Assembly (NCBI GenBank): GCA_025352695.1
Contig: JANXSK010000064.1
Coordinates: 1 to 34,240 of the forward strand
Source of the DNA: Ferruginibacter sp.
GTDB lineage: Bacteria > Bacteroidota > Bacteroidia > Chitinophagales > Chitinophagaceae
DNA length: 34,240 nucleotides
Direction: 5' to 3'
The position numbers and the translations under genes were made by a program. Below are positions 17,917-25,478 of this stretch, piece after piece. Every line of letters begins with the position of its first letter. Positions within the stretch are counted from its first letter, which is position 1. The notes below the pieces were generated by a model, which saw only the letters and a program-made list of their open reading frames with translations, made no database searches and was not told where the DNA came from.

Positions 17917-18579
17917 TTATATAGGATCGTCAGGAATAAACATTTCTGGTAGTTTGGCCAATTGCATTTTAAAAGAATTCCTTTCTTTTATATCTAAAAT
18001 AATTTTTTCCATTTCGTGATTAATATTCGATGAATAGTGCAGAAAGTGTAATGCTCCATTTCGTTTAGCATAAGCAATACAGTCTTTATTATTATCAATA
18101 ATTGGGTCGAACCTTAACAATACATGTGGATATTGAGTTTGCCATGTAGCATCTACTTCTCTATTTTCGATAGTTATTGTAAAGATGAAAATCCCCTTCA
18201 TAGAATTATTAATATCATCGTCAATATTGTAAAGATTAAATTTGTATTCCAAATTCTTAACAGCAACAGGATATGGATTAGATATAATTAAATTTTCCTT
18301 TCTTAGCATTCCAATTTTATCTCTAATGTGATTTTTAGACTTAACTCCTTCAGTTAAAGTGACATTTAATAAGGTTGGTTCGTTGTTTTCGCTATTTATT
18401 GTTGTTGATGAAATATGTTTACTCGTATCAACCCCGTAGTGTGCTAAAAGGTCATGAAACTGTAATATAGGAGATTTTTTAAACCGTTCTGTGACTGTAT
18501 CATTATTTTGTTTTGTAAATTTAAAAATCATTTTATTGGTATCATCGTTGTCGATGTCAAAAAAATATGTCTTATCCAT
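17917..18579 (-). CDS. Orphan cytoplasmic protein of unknown function
   Basis: A 220-residue protein from the ATG at 18577-18579 (MDKTYFFDIDNDDTNKMIFK); a TTG 36 bases upstream would add 12 residues. It has no signal peptide, membrane segment or recognisable motif. It is rich in Asn, Asp, Ile and Lys and looks more AT-biased in codon use than its neighbours. Predicted secondary structure by eye is mixed, with beta-type stretches in the middle (GIFIFTITIENREV, HVLLRFDPIID). It sits alone between repeats A1 and C1, in a region that otherwise contains broken genes, yet its own frame is complete. Recent arrival by transfer, or selection to keep it, would both explain this. It could be an effector, immunity or defence component, but nothing in the sequence shows it. 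Confidence 0.6.
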   Translation of the reverse strand: MDKTYFFDIDNDDTNKMIFKFTKQNNDTVTERFKKSPILQFHDLLAHYGVDTSKHISSTTINSENNEPTLLNVTLTEGVKSKNHIRDKIGMLRKENLIISNPYPVAVKNLEYKFNLYNIDDDINNSMKGIFIFTITIENREVDATWQTQYPHVLLRFDPIIDNNKDCIAYAKRNGALHFLHYSSNINHEMEKIILDIKERNSFKMQLAKLPEMFIPDDPI

Positions 18580-18725
18580 AATTGCGATTTTTATAGTTAA
18601 ATGTGTCCCAGCCAATAGCTTTACCGCAACAAAATCTTCCTTTTAATGTAGTTATGGTTGAATGTTGCACTGGCATTTGGATGTTGACTGCATATACCTT
18701 TTATCATTTATAGAATGTAATTCTC

Positions 18726-19150
18726 TTTTCTGCCTTTGTCGGTGTTGCATCTTTACGCATTAAAAAAGCTAACCTACCCCCGCAAGCCGCCGTTGTGTGT
18801 TTTTCACCAACAGCCGAAGTGTACGGATCGAATCCTATATCTATTAACTTACACACTGCCATTTTAATTATTACATTTACAGCATAGAAAAGTACGCTGA
18901 ATACTGGACACAATTCTACACGGTAACTATACTGCAATGGAAGTTGTTGCTTAGCCAGGATAAATATAATTAAAAGATTATTGAGCGCCTTCAATACCTT
19001 GTAGCCAATAAGAGAATAACGTTGTATGCTTTTGAAATTATAAACAACCATGTCCATTTAATATGGCAGGCATTACCAGGCAACACGACTCAAAAAGTGC
19101 AGGTCAGCTTTATGAAATTTACAGCATAGCAAATTAAGTTTGATTTGCTT
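18726..19150 (+). repeat. Dispersed repeat C, copy 1
   Basis: About 425 bases closely similar, by eye, to 20555-20980 over the full length. It starts at TTTTCTGCCTTTGTCGG and ends at TTTGATTTGCTT. It comprises about 170 non-coding bases followed by the front part of an IS200-like transposase relic. In this copy the transposase continues beyond the repeat. Confidence 0.85.
18786..18804 (+). repeat. 19-base inverted repeat, left arm
   Basis: GCCGCCGTTGTGTGTTTTT is the exact reverse complement of 19429-19447. The two arms enclose the transposase relic. The left arm is part of the C1 leader; in C2 the matching bases are diverged. Confidence 0.75.
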
Positions 19151-19396
19151 AAGAACAATCCGCTAGTCATAGAAAAATTTAAAGTAGATGCTGCAGACAG
19201 GGAATACCAGTTTTGGGAAAGGAATCCGTTGGGTATAGAATTATACAGCAGCCACGTATTTATGCAAAAGCTTGAATACATACATTGGAACCCAATAAAA
19301 GCGGGGTTATGTAACTTACCGGAAGAATACTATTTTTTTTCAACAAAGTTTTACCATACAGGCATAAACGAATTTGAAATGCTTACCCATTGCTGA
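18899..19396 (+). pseudogene. IS200-like REP-type transposase, two stops
   Basis: A single frame from EYWTQFYTVTILQWKLLLSQ (18899) to the stop at 19394-19396, interrupted only by TAA at 18971-18973 and TAG at 19127-19129. Parts in order are ERLQYLVANKRITLYAFEI, NNHVHLIWQ (HUH motif), VQVSFMKFTA, REYQFWERNPLGIELYSSHV, and KLEYIHWNPIKAGLCNLPEE, which contains the tyrosine helix. This is the Y1 transposase family that includes REP-associated transposases. The second copy has CAG where this one has TAG, so that stop is a later mutation. The TAA is shared by both copies. Part of the product could start at a codon after 19129, but it would lack the HUH site. Confidence 0.85.
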
Positions 19397-19748
19397 ATAA
19401 ATCATTTGGGTAAGCTTCGGTCCTTGGTAAAAACACACAACGGCGGCTCTCGGTATTGGTTAGTGCATTTGGGCAAAAGATCGGAAGATTAATGAAGTAA
19501 GACGTTTACCAACAACGGCACAACTACCCTGTATTGCAACAGGAAATTACAATAGCAGCTAGCCAGTTATTGGGTATAGAACTAATACAGCATTGTTGCG
19601 TAGTAAAAGCTGATTGCTTGATAGCTTTTTTATAAAAACACTTTTGATAAATTTTTTAATTTATGCGGTTAAATTTACAATGCAGCAATTCTTGTTTCAA
19701 AGAAAAAGAATGTTATATTCACACCTAAACAAATTTAAAATACAAAAT
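19397..19748. other. Gap between transposase relic and DUF6616 gene
   Basis: It holds the right arm of the 19-base inverted repeat (19429-19447) and about 180 bases with short CAACGG-type words repeated (19437, 19513), perhaps the end of the decayed element. The last 130 bases are very AT-rich and should contain the promoter of the DUF6616 gene; no clear -7 box is seen. Confidence 0.4.
19429..19447 (-). repeat. 19-base inverted repeat, right arm
   Basis: AAAAACACACAACGGCGGC is the perfect reverse complement of 18786-18804 and lies 33 bases beyond the transposase stop. It may mark the right end of the element. Confidence 0.75.
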
Positions 19749-20084
19749 ATGATCACTTACATTGAATTATGGAAAACAAAGCAGGCCTGGGTAGATTTAA
19801 CCAAAGAAGAAAGAGGAAACTATCTTACTGCTTTAGGTCCAGCTATACAACAGTTATTAGAGAATGGTGTGCAAATTGTAAGCTGGGGTAATAACATGGC
19901 TGCTACTTATGGTAAAGTTGATTATGACTATTTTGCTGTTTGGTCATTCCCTAATAAAGAAGCTGCTCAAAATTTTGAAAATATGGTTGTAGGGGCCGGA
20001 TGGTACAATTACTTCGACCAGGTGAATGCTATGGGAAATGCAACAAGCCCTCAGGAAGTTATGGCAACGATGATTGATTTGTAA
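19749..20084 (+). CDS. DUF6616 family protein
   Basis: A 111-residue cytoplasmic protein. The frame is open from 19614, but homology starts at the ATG at 19749 (MITYIELWKTKQAWVDLTKE), so that start is chosen. The fold is a ferredoxin-like (dimeric alpha-beta barrel) type, to judge from the pattern of GPAIQQLLENGVQIVSWG, YDYFAVWSFPN and GAGWYNYFDQVN. The family occurs mainly in Bacteroidota and its biochemical role is unknown. It is intact inside the repeat island and stands alone between C1 and C2, so it is a resident gene into whose flanks repeats have moved. Confidence 0.72.
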   Translation: MITYIELWKTKQAWVDLTKEERGNYLTALGPAIQQLLENGVQIVSWGNNMAATYGKVDYDYFAVWSFPNKEAAQNFENMVVGAGWYNYFDQVNAMGNATSPQEVMATMIDL

Positions 20085-20554
20085 AGGGTAAGAATTTATT
20101 TTATTGTCAGGATAATAAAAGTGTATTTATTAATCATGGAAAACGGGATTCTACAATATAGTTTTAGTTCCGGGATGCCTGTATTTTAAGACTCGTTCTT
20201 CGCAAATACTCAACGTTGTAGGCAATGTTGTGACCGGTTCAAAATTCAACAAGCTCAATGAGAACGTCTAAACAAATTTTGTGACCGATAAAAAGTACGT
20301 CTGTCAAATCAATTATAAAATAGACGATTCTCTCTTTATTCCTTTTGCAAATAGCATTATTTGCTAATGCCAAAGCTCCGGATTTGATTTTGACCTACGG
20401 AAGATTTTTTACTTCGGACACTACTCAATTATACGTTTAAGCTTTGTCTATCAGAGCCGGCCGAATTATTGCAAGCGTTACTACGAATGCCATTAAACAG
20501 TGGAAAAAAACACTAAACATCTTAACCAAAAAATGTCATGGTGGTATTGCCGGG
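20085..20554. other. Gap with debris of an unknown gene
   Basis: Apart from the relic at 20212-20367 this stretch has no coding sequence I can support. It ends where repeat C2 begins. No terminator with a T-run is seen after the DUF6616 gene. Confidence 0.4.
20212..20367 (+). pseudogene. Unknown gene fragment with one stop
   Basis: One frame reads NVVGNVVTGSKFNKLNENV, stop, TNFVTDKKYVCQINYKIDDS, LFIPFANSIIC, stop. The composition and alternation of hydrophobic residues are protein-like, and the frame continues after the first stop without a shift. I do not recognise the family. It may be the rest of a gene cut by the C2 repeat. Confidence 0.3.
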
Positions 20555-20980
20555 TTTTCTGCCTTTGTCGGTATTGCACCTTTACGCATTATAAAAGCTA
20601 AACTACCCCGGCAAGCAGCTGTTGTGTGTTTTTCACTAACAGCCGAAGCATATAAATCGAATATTATACCTATTAGCTTACACACTGCCATTTTAATTAT
20701 TACATTTATAGCAGGGAAAAGTACACCGAATACTTGCCACAATTCTACACAGGAACTATACTGCAATACAATCCGTTGCTTAGCCAGGATAAATATGTTT
20801 AAAAGATTATTGAGCGCCTTCAATACCTTGCAGCCAATAAGAGATTAACGTTGTATGCTTTTGAAATTACGAGCAGCCATGTCCATTTAATATGGCAGGC
20901 ATTACCTTGCAACACGCCTCAAAAAGTGCAAGCCGGCTTTATGAAATTTACAGCCCAGCAAATAAAGTTTGATTTGCTTT
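20555..20980 (+). repeat. Dispersed repeat C, copy 2
   Basis: Second copy of 18726-19150, same orientation, with scattered substitutions and few gaps. The match ends at TTTGATTTGCTT, where repeat A2 begins at once. Confidence 0.85.
20728..20979 (+). pseudogene. IS200-like REP-type transposase, 3'-truncated
   Basis: Same frame as the first copy: EYLPQFYTGTILQYNPLLSQ, TAA at 20800-20802, ERLQYLAANKRLTLYAFEI, SHVHLIWQALPCNTPQKVQA, FMKFTAQQIKFDLL. It then stops matching because repeat A2 follows. The C-terminal half with the tyrosine helix is gone. The TAA is at exactly the position of the TAA in the first copy. Confidence 0.82.
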
Positions 20981-21203
20981 CCCAGCAACGTTTCTCAAAG
21001 AGCATTTGAACATAGTCATAGACGTTGCGGCAGATTGAATTACTCTTTGTTTAAATTAAAGTATAACTCCACCATTTCCATAAAATAATAACCGGATAAA
21101 TGCCCTTTACACCAGTAAGATAAAACTAATTATTGCTCTGTAGTACTCAATGTCTTTAGCTAACACACTGGCTCGGGAGGAGATGTTCCTGTAAAGGAAA
21201 TAA
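20980..21203 (+). repeat. Dispersed repeat A, copy 2
   Basis: About 220 bases shared with A3 (30235-30452) and, for the last 150, with A1. It begins TCCCAGCAACGT. GCAACGT and ACGTTGC (21021-21028 region) form a conserved 7-bp inverted pair around a loop of about 35 bases. One frame reads SQRAFEHSHRRCGRLNYSLF, KLKYNSTISIK, stop. It abuts the truncated transposase on the left and repeat B2 on the right. Confidence 0.82.
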
Positions 21204-21320
21204 CTGCCTTCATTTTTAACTGGTTAAAAAGGGAATTTTTTTTAAAAAAACCTCAAAGTGGGGAATTTGTTGTCCTTAAAAAAAATGTAAAAAGTGTAAT
21301 TGTATTACACAATATTTATT
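21204..21320 (+). repeat. Dispersed repeat B, copy 2
   Basis: See copy 1 at 17322. The 18-base palindrome TTTTTAACTGGTTAAAAA at 21213-21230 is perfect here (arms of 8 around TG). It lies about 330 bases before the alpha/beta-hydrolase gene. Confidence 0.65.
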
Positions 21321-21560
21321 TGGCAGGATACTCTTAGCCAGCCTTGCATACAACATTGGTATTGATGTTGGCGGCAACCTTATTAGAGTACCAATTTTAA
21401 TGATCGCAAATAAAACCGATATATAATCCAGACTTCTTCATTAACTCTATGCCGGGCTGGTATAATAGTTGTAATATAAGATTATGTTATTGCTGAGCAG
21501 AAGTATCTTTTTGTTCAATATAAATCACCTAATATTTTAGTAATCTTTAAATACTTATTT

Positions 21561-22703
21561 ATGAATTTCAAACGCATCTTTTTAATCAACTCTCCGGTGT
21601 CATCATTTTTAGTTTTAATAATCCTGGCATCTTGTGGAAACAACACTCCTAATACATCAAGCACTGATAGTGCAAGCATAAAGAAAAATAATTTGCAAGA
21701 GGTACGTGGTAATTTAGAACCGGCACAGCCAAAGCCAGGCTGGGGCAAAGACATGAATGACCATATGGCTGTAGTTATAGAGAAACTTGTAAGTTTCAAT
21801 GCTCCGCCCCTAATTTCCTTATCGGCACAGGAAGCACGAAAGCAACCTTCGCCGGCAGATGCAGCAATGAGCGTAATGCAGGAACATAACATAGCAGCTC
21901 TGCCAAACAATGTGGACACAACGGGAAAAGACATTCCGGTTCAAGGCGGTCAAATACATGTTCGCATCTATACTCCAAAAACAGGAAAAGTTACTTATCC
22001 GGTTATTGTATATTATCATGGCGGTGGTTGGGTTATTGCAGATCTTAATACCTATAACGCTTCTGCACAAGGGTTATCCAACCAGGCTGATGCAGTGGTA
22101 GTGTCTGTAGCTTATCGGCAAGCGCCTGAACATAAATTTCCTACAGCCCACAACGACAGTTATGCGGCGTATGAGTGGGTGGTTAAAAATGCGGGGTCAA
22201 TAAAAGCTGATCCAAAAAGGGTAGCCGTTGTAGGTGAAAGCGCAGGTGGTAATCTTGCCTGTGCTGTGAGCATGATGGCAAGAGACAAAGGTTTTCAATT
22301 ACCAATGCACCAGATATTGGTTTATCCCATCGCCGGATATGATTTTAATACAGCATCATACAAGGAAGCCGACAGTACCATACCCCTTAGCTCTGGCTTG
22401 ATGAAATGGTTTTTTGATAAATACCTCAACAGTTCAGCGGACGGTAAAAATCCAATGATATCGTTGGTTACAGCCAATTTGAAAGGATTACCTCCAACGA
22501 CTCTTATAGCGGCTCAATATGACCCTTTAAGAAGCGAGGGCGAAATGTTGTCTGACAACTTGAAGAAAGCAGGTGTAGACGTAAAATACAAATTATATAA
22601 TGGTACAACGCATGAGTTTTTTGGGATGGCTGCTGTTGTGCCTGAAGCAAAAGATGCACAGGCCATGGCTGCGGTAGAACTAAAGAATGCTTTTAATAAA
22701 TAA
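21561..22703 (+). CDS. Lipoprotein alpha/beta-hydrolase (HSL/GDXG esterase type)
   Basis: A 380-residue exported esterase-like enzyme. The N-terminus has a lipobox, VLIILASC-GNN, so it is probably anchored to a membrane. The hydrolase domain covers residues 120-375 with the oxyanion motif HGGGW (from His153), the nucleophile elbow GESAG (Ser227), Asp321 in DPLRSEGE, and His351 in GTTHEF: a complete catalytic triad. The order and spacing are those of the hormone-sensitive-lipase family, which acts on short-chain esters. The residues after the lipid cysteine lack the acidic export signal that directs some Bacteroidota lipoproteins to the cell surface. It stands alone and has its own terminator. 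The natural ester substrate is unknown. Confidence 0.9.
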   Translation: MNFKRIFLINSPVSSFLVLIILASCGNNTPNTSSTDSASIKKNNLQEVRGNLEPAQPKPGWGKDMNDHMAVVIEKLVSFNAPPLISLSAQEARKQPSPADAAMSVMQEHNIAALPNNVDTTGKDIPVQGGQIHVRIYTPKTGKVTYPVIVYYHGGGWVIADLNTYNASAQGLSNQADAVVVSVAYRQAPEHKFPTAHNDSYAAYEWVVKNAGSIKADPKRVAVVGESAGGNLACAVSMMARDKGFQLPMHQILVYPIAGYDFNTASYKEADSTIPLSSGLMKWFFDKYLNSSADGKNPMISLVTANLKGLPPTTLIAAQYDPLRSEGEMLSDNLKKAGVDVKYKLYNGTTHEFFGMAAVVPEAKDAQAMAAVELKNAFNK

Positions 22704-22722
22704 CAGACATTTGAATTTTTGT

Positions 22723-22761
22723 AAAAAGCAATGCAATAGATAATGGTATTGCTTTTTTTTT
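22723..22761 (+). terminator. Terminator after the hydrolase gene
   Basis: AAAGCAAT and ATTGCTTT pair perfectly around a 15-base loop, followed by a long T-run. It starts 20 bases after the stop codon. Confidence 0.85.
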
Positions 22762-23251
22762 AAAAATTGACTGTTAACCGTAGATAAACGAAATGAACCT
22801 CATGTTTTGCTACAACTTTATGCGAACAAAAAATATAATGGGTTTTAAAGAAGTCCTGCAAGGCATTCAAAACTGGTAACCATACTACAGCGAGTAATCT
22901 TCGCTTTAAAAAAATCTTTTATCGAAACTATTTAAATGCAACATGAGCAAGCCTATTTTTAGAAACTGTATTCTGTATTTTATTTAAAGGCAGTTTAAAA
23001 TAAAATGGTATGACTTATAAGAAAAAGCTATGTAGTAAATTTTAAAAGATTTTTAGATTCCCAAAGTCTAACGTTCGAGGCTTTGTGCAAATTGGGAATT
23101 GATTACCCGGTCGCTTTTAACTGAACGTAAATTAATAACTAAAAGCCGAAGTTAAGAACACTGCCCGGTAGAATTGAGTTCGATGAAACTAAAGCCTGTA
23201 ATAAGGTATAAGAAATGGATACTATTTGAAAACATTTATTAACTCTTTTGC
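22762..23251. other. Gap, no gene seen
   Basis: About 490 bases with only short open frames and no recognisable protein text. I see no repeat shared with the A, B or C families. It may contain further debris of the gene whose tail lies at 23252-23406. Confidence 0.5.
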
Positions 23252-23406
23252 TTAGGCTACAAAAGATGCAGGATTTTGTTCTGTAATAAACATGCCGTCA
23301 TTTTCAACAAAAGATGCTGAATTATCATTTTTTAAATAAATACCGACCTTATTTTTAAATCATTTTTTAATAAAAAGGGAACTACCTGCAGTAAAGTGAG
23401 ATCATC
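23252..23406 (-). pseudogene. DJ-1/PfpI-family protein, C-terminal fragment
   Basis: On the minus strand one frame reads DDLTLLQVVPFLLKNDLKIR. After a shift near 23360 another reads YLKNDNSASFVENDGMFITE then QNPASFVA and stops at 23252-23254. The sequence VVPFLL(E/K)N(E/D)L followed by FVE(D/N)G-(L/M)-ITxQNPAS is the characteristic C-terminus of DJ-1/PfpI glutamine-amidotransferase-like proteins, which act as glyoxalases or chaperone-like stress proteins. The nucleophile-elbow cysteine part is absent: what lies upstream is the end of the FNT gene. It is a fragment left by deletion and fits the stress-gene character of the neighbourhood. Confidence 0.6.
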
Positions 23407-23473
23407 TTAATTTATTAATATGGTAAATCCCATTACTTTTAACTTCCTTAGCGGCGTAGGTAATAAGAGTATG

Positions 23474-24304
23474 CTATTTCCTTTTGCTATGTGCATACTT
23501 TACTAAAGCTACCAACACTACTCCGCCAATTATATTTCCCAACGTAGCAAGACCTTGAAATTTAAAAAATTCAAGCCCGCTAATATTGTTTGCATTTGCA
23601 AAATACGCCATAAATATTTCTATAGATCCTACAATACAATGGTGTAATCCTGCAATGCTAATAATGAATGTTACAAAAAATATCATTGCTACACGGCTAA
23701 GGGTATCCTGTGCTGAGCTTAACAACCATGAAAGCGTACCCATAAGCCAACCTGCCATTATACTACTAACTAGTATATTACTGCTGCTGTAAGCAATCAT
23801 CTTTTGCGATACGAAATGGAAAAAATCAAGTGAAATAAGATGTGTGCCAGCATTAAATTGTAAAACAATTATGCCAAAAAGATAACCTCCGGTTAAATTT
23901 CCTAAATAAATAATTACCCAAAGATTAAATAAACTTTTAAGCGATGCCTCGCCATTAAGTACAGGGATAGTAGCTAAAACGGTATGTTCTGTAAAAAGCT
24001 CGGACCTGCCAATAATTACAAAAATATAACCAATAGGGTATACCAATGCCATCATTAAATATAGTTTACCAGGGCTTACCTCCGTTTTAAAAAGTGTATA
24101 TATTATACCAATAACAAGTATGCTAAAACCCACCTCTAAACCTGCAGAAAGTGAAGATATTAAAAGCCCGGTATTTGAACGACGGTGTTCTTTTAACCCT
24201 GCCTCTATTTGCTCAACCATTATTTCATATGGCTCTTTTGGTTGCTCCGGTGTATGCTCCGTTGGTTTAGATGGCTCTTCTTTTTTTTCTGTAAGCATTG
24301 CCAT
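23474..24304 (-). CDS. Formate/nitrite transporter (FNT) family channel
   Basis: A 276-residue inner-membrane protein with a hydrophilic Pro/Glu/Lys-rich N-terminus of about 45 residues and six membrane segments. Family marks are SELFTEHTVLA (the first re-entrant loop), LGNLTGGYLFG, and the pore histidine region GLHHCIVGSIEIF. The long acidic N-terminus and HHCIVGS pattern are closer to the YfdC-type branch than to FocA or NirC. These channels form pentamers and pass small monovalent anions such as formate, nitrite or hydrosulfide; the substrate here is unknown. It is the last gene of the long minus-strand run, 63 bases downstream of the CurA-type reductase, with no sign of a terminator between them. 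Confidence 0.87.
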   Translation of the reverse strand: MAMLTEKKEEPSKPTEHTPEQPKEPYEIMVEQIEAGLKEHRRSNTGLLISSLSAGLEVGFSILVIGIIYTLFKTEVSPGKLYLMMALVYPIGYIFVIIGRSELFTEHTVLATIPVLNGEASLKSLFNLWVIIYLGNLTGGYLFGIIVLQFNAGTHLISLDFFHFVSQKMIAYSSSNILVSSIMAGWLMGTLSWLLSSAQDTLSRVAMIFFVTFIISIAGLHHCIVGSIEIFMAYFANANNISGLEFFKFQGLATLGNIIGGVVLVALVKYAHSKRK

Positions 24305-24367
24305 TTATTTTAGTAGGGTAGGAAATCAATACCATTAATATTTTCATTGTCTATTTGATTAAAAGTT

Positions 24368-25366
24368 TTATGCTTCCACAATCATTTTTCCAATGTTAAC
24401 ACCTTCAAATAAACCCAGCAATGCAGCAGGTAATTTATCAAAGCCCTTTACAATCGTTTCTTTATACTTTAATTTTCCTTCCTTAAGCCAAAGAGTCAAA
24501 TGGCTTAAACCTTCCTCAAACTGACTTTGATAATTATTGTTTATAAAGCCCTGCATTAATACACTTCTGGTTAACAACATTGGTTGCAGTCTGGGGCCCA
24601 TTGGTATTTCGGTGCTGTTGTATAAAGCAATTTGTCCGCACAATACAATTCTTGCGTTGAAGTTTATATTGCTGATGACTGCATCAGAAATTTCTCCACC
24701 TACATTATCAAAATAAATATCTACTGCTTTTGGGCAAACCTCAGCAATAGATTTTTTAATGTCAGCAGATGTTTTGTAATTAATAACTTCATCAAACCCA
24801 AATTCTTCTTTTAGCATTTTTACTTTTTCATCACTGCCTGCTATCCCAACAACACGGCAACCCTGCAGTTTAGCAATTTGCCCAACAATAATACCAACTG
24901 CTCCGGCAGCACCAGACACAACAACTGTTTCGCCTGCCTTTGGTTTACCAATATGCATTAAACCAAAATAAGCTGTAAGGCCAGGCATGCCTAAAATACC
25001 CAGATAATAACTTGCAGGTGGTGTAGATGTATCTATTTTTATCAGATCGGTTTCTTTAGCAATACAATGTTGCTGCCATGAAAGATTGCCTGTAACAATA
25101 TCATTTTCTTTAAAATTAGTAGAATTACTTTTTACCACTTTAGCAATCACGCCACCATTAATTGGCTTTCCCAATTCAAATGGAGGAACATACGATTTAG
25201 CATCATTCATTCTGCCCCTCATGTAAGGATCTACAGACAAAAACATTGCTTTTAACAATATTTCCTTATCATTTATTTCGGGCAAATCAAAATTATTCGT
25301 CTGAAAGTTTTCTATCACAGGTTTACCATTAGGTCTGCTAGAAAGTACAATTTGCTTTGTGGTCAT
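24368..25366 (-). CDS. NADP-dependent MDR-family oxidoreductase (CurA/LTB4DH type)
   Basis: A 332-residue medium-chain reductase without zinc ligands. N-terminal text NGKPVIENFQTNNFDLPEIN and LSVDPYMRGRMND is typical of the leukotriene-B4-dehydrogenase/curcumin-reductase branch. The nucleotide-binding loop is VVVSGAAGAVGIIVGQIAKL (about residues 148-167), followed by GIAGSDEK, which holds the NADP-specific region. DIYFDNVGGEISDAV is also conserved. Such enzymes reduce the C=C bond of alpha,beta-unsaturated ketones and aldehydes, so a role in clearing reactive carbonyls fits the adjacent aldehyde dehydrogenase. It has an ATG start and lies in the minus-strand stress run. Confidence 0.9.
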   Translation of the reverse strand: MTTKQIVLSSRPNGKPVIENFQTNNFDLPEINDKEILLKAMFLSVDPYMRGRMNDAKSYVPPFELGKPINGGVIAKVVKSNSTNFKENDIVTGNLSWQQHCIAKETDLIKIDTSTPPASYYLGILGMPGLTAYFGLMHIGKPKAGETVVVSGAAGAVGIIVGQIAKLQGCRVVGIAGSDEKVKMLKEEFGFDEVINYKTSADIKKSIAEVCPKAVDIYFDNVGGEISDAVISNINFNARIVLCGQIALYNSTEIPMGPRLQPMLLTRSVLMQGFINNNYQSQFEEGLSHLTLWLKEGKLKYKETIVKGFDKLPAALLGLFEGVNIGKMIVEA

Positions 25367-25478
25367 TTGCTGTAAGTGTTTTACGATCAGATAATGAAAT
25401 TGGTTTAAGCTTTTATGCTGATATTTAATTGCATTTTATTCATGCAATCCCGATGCACAAAGCCTGATGTATAAATTC

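Noticed and set aside
18704-19057. Minus-strand ORF similar to another at 20536-20823
   Set aside because: The two resemble each other only because repeats C1 and C2 are copies; the sense strand encodes the transposase relic, whose HUH motif decides the strand.
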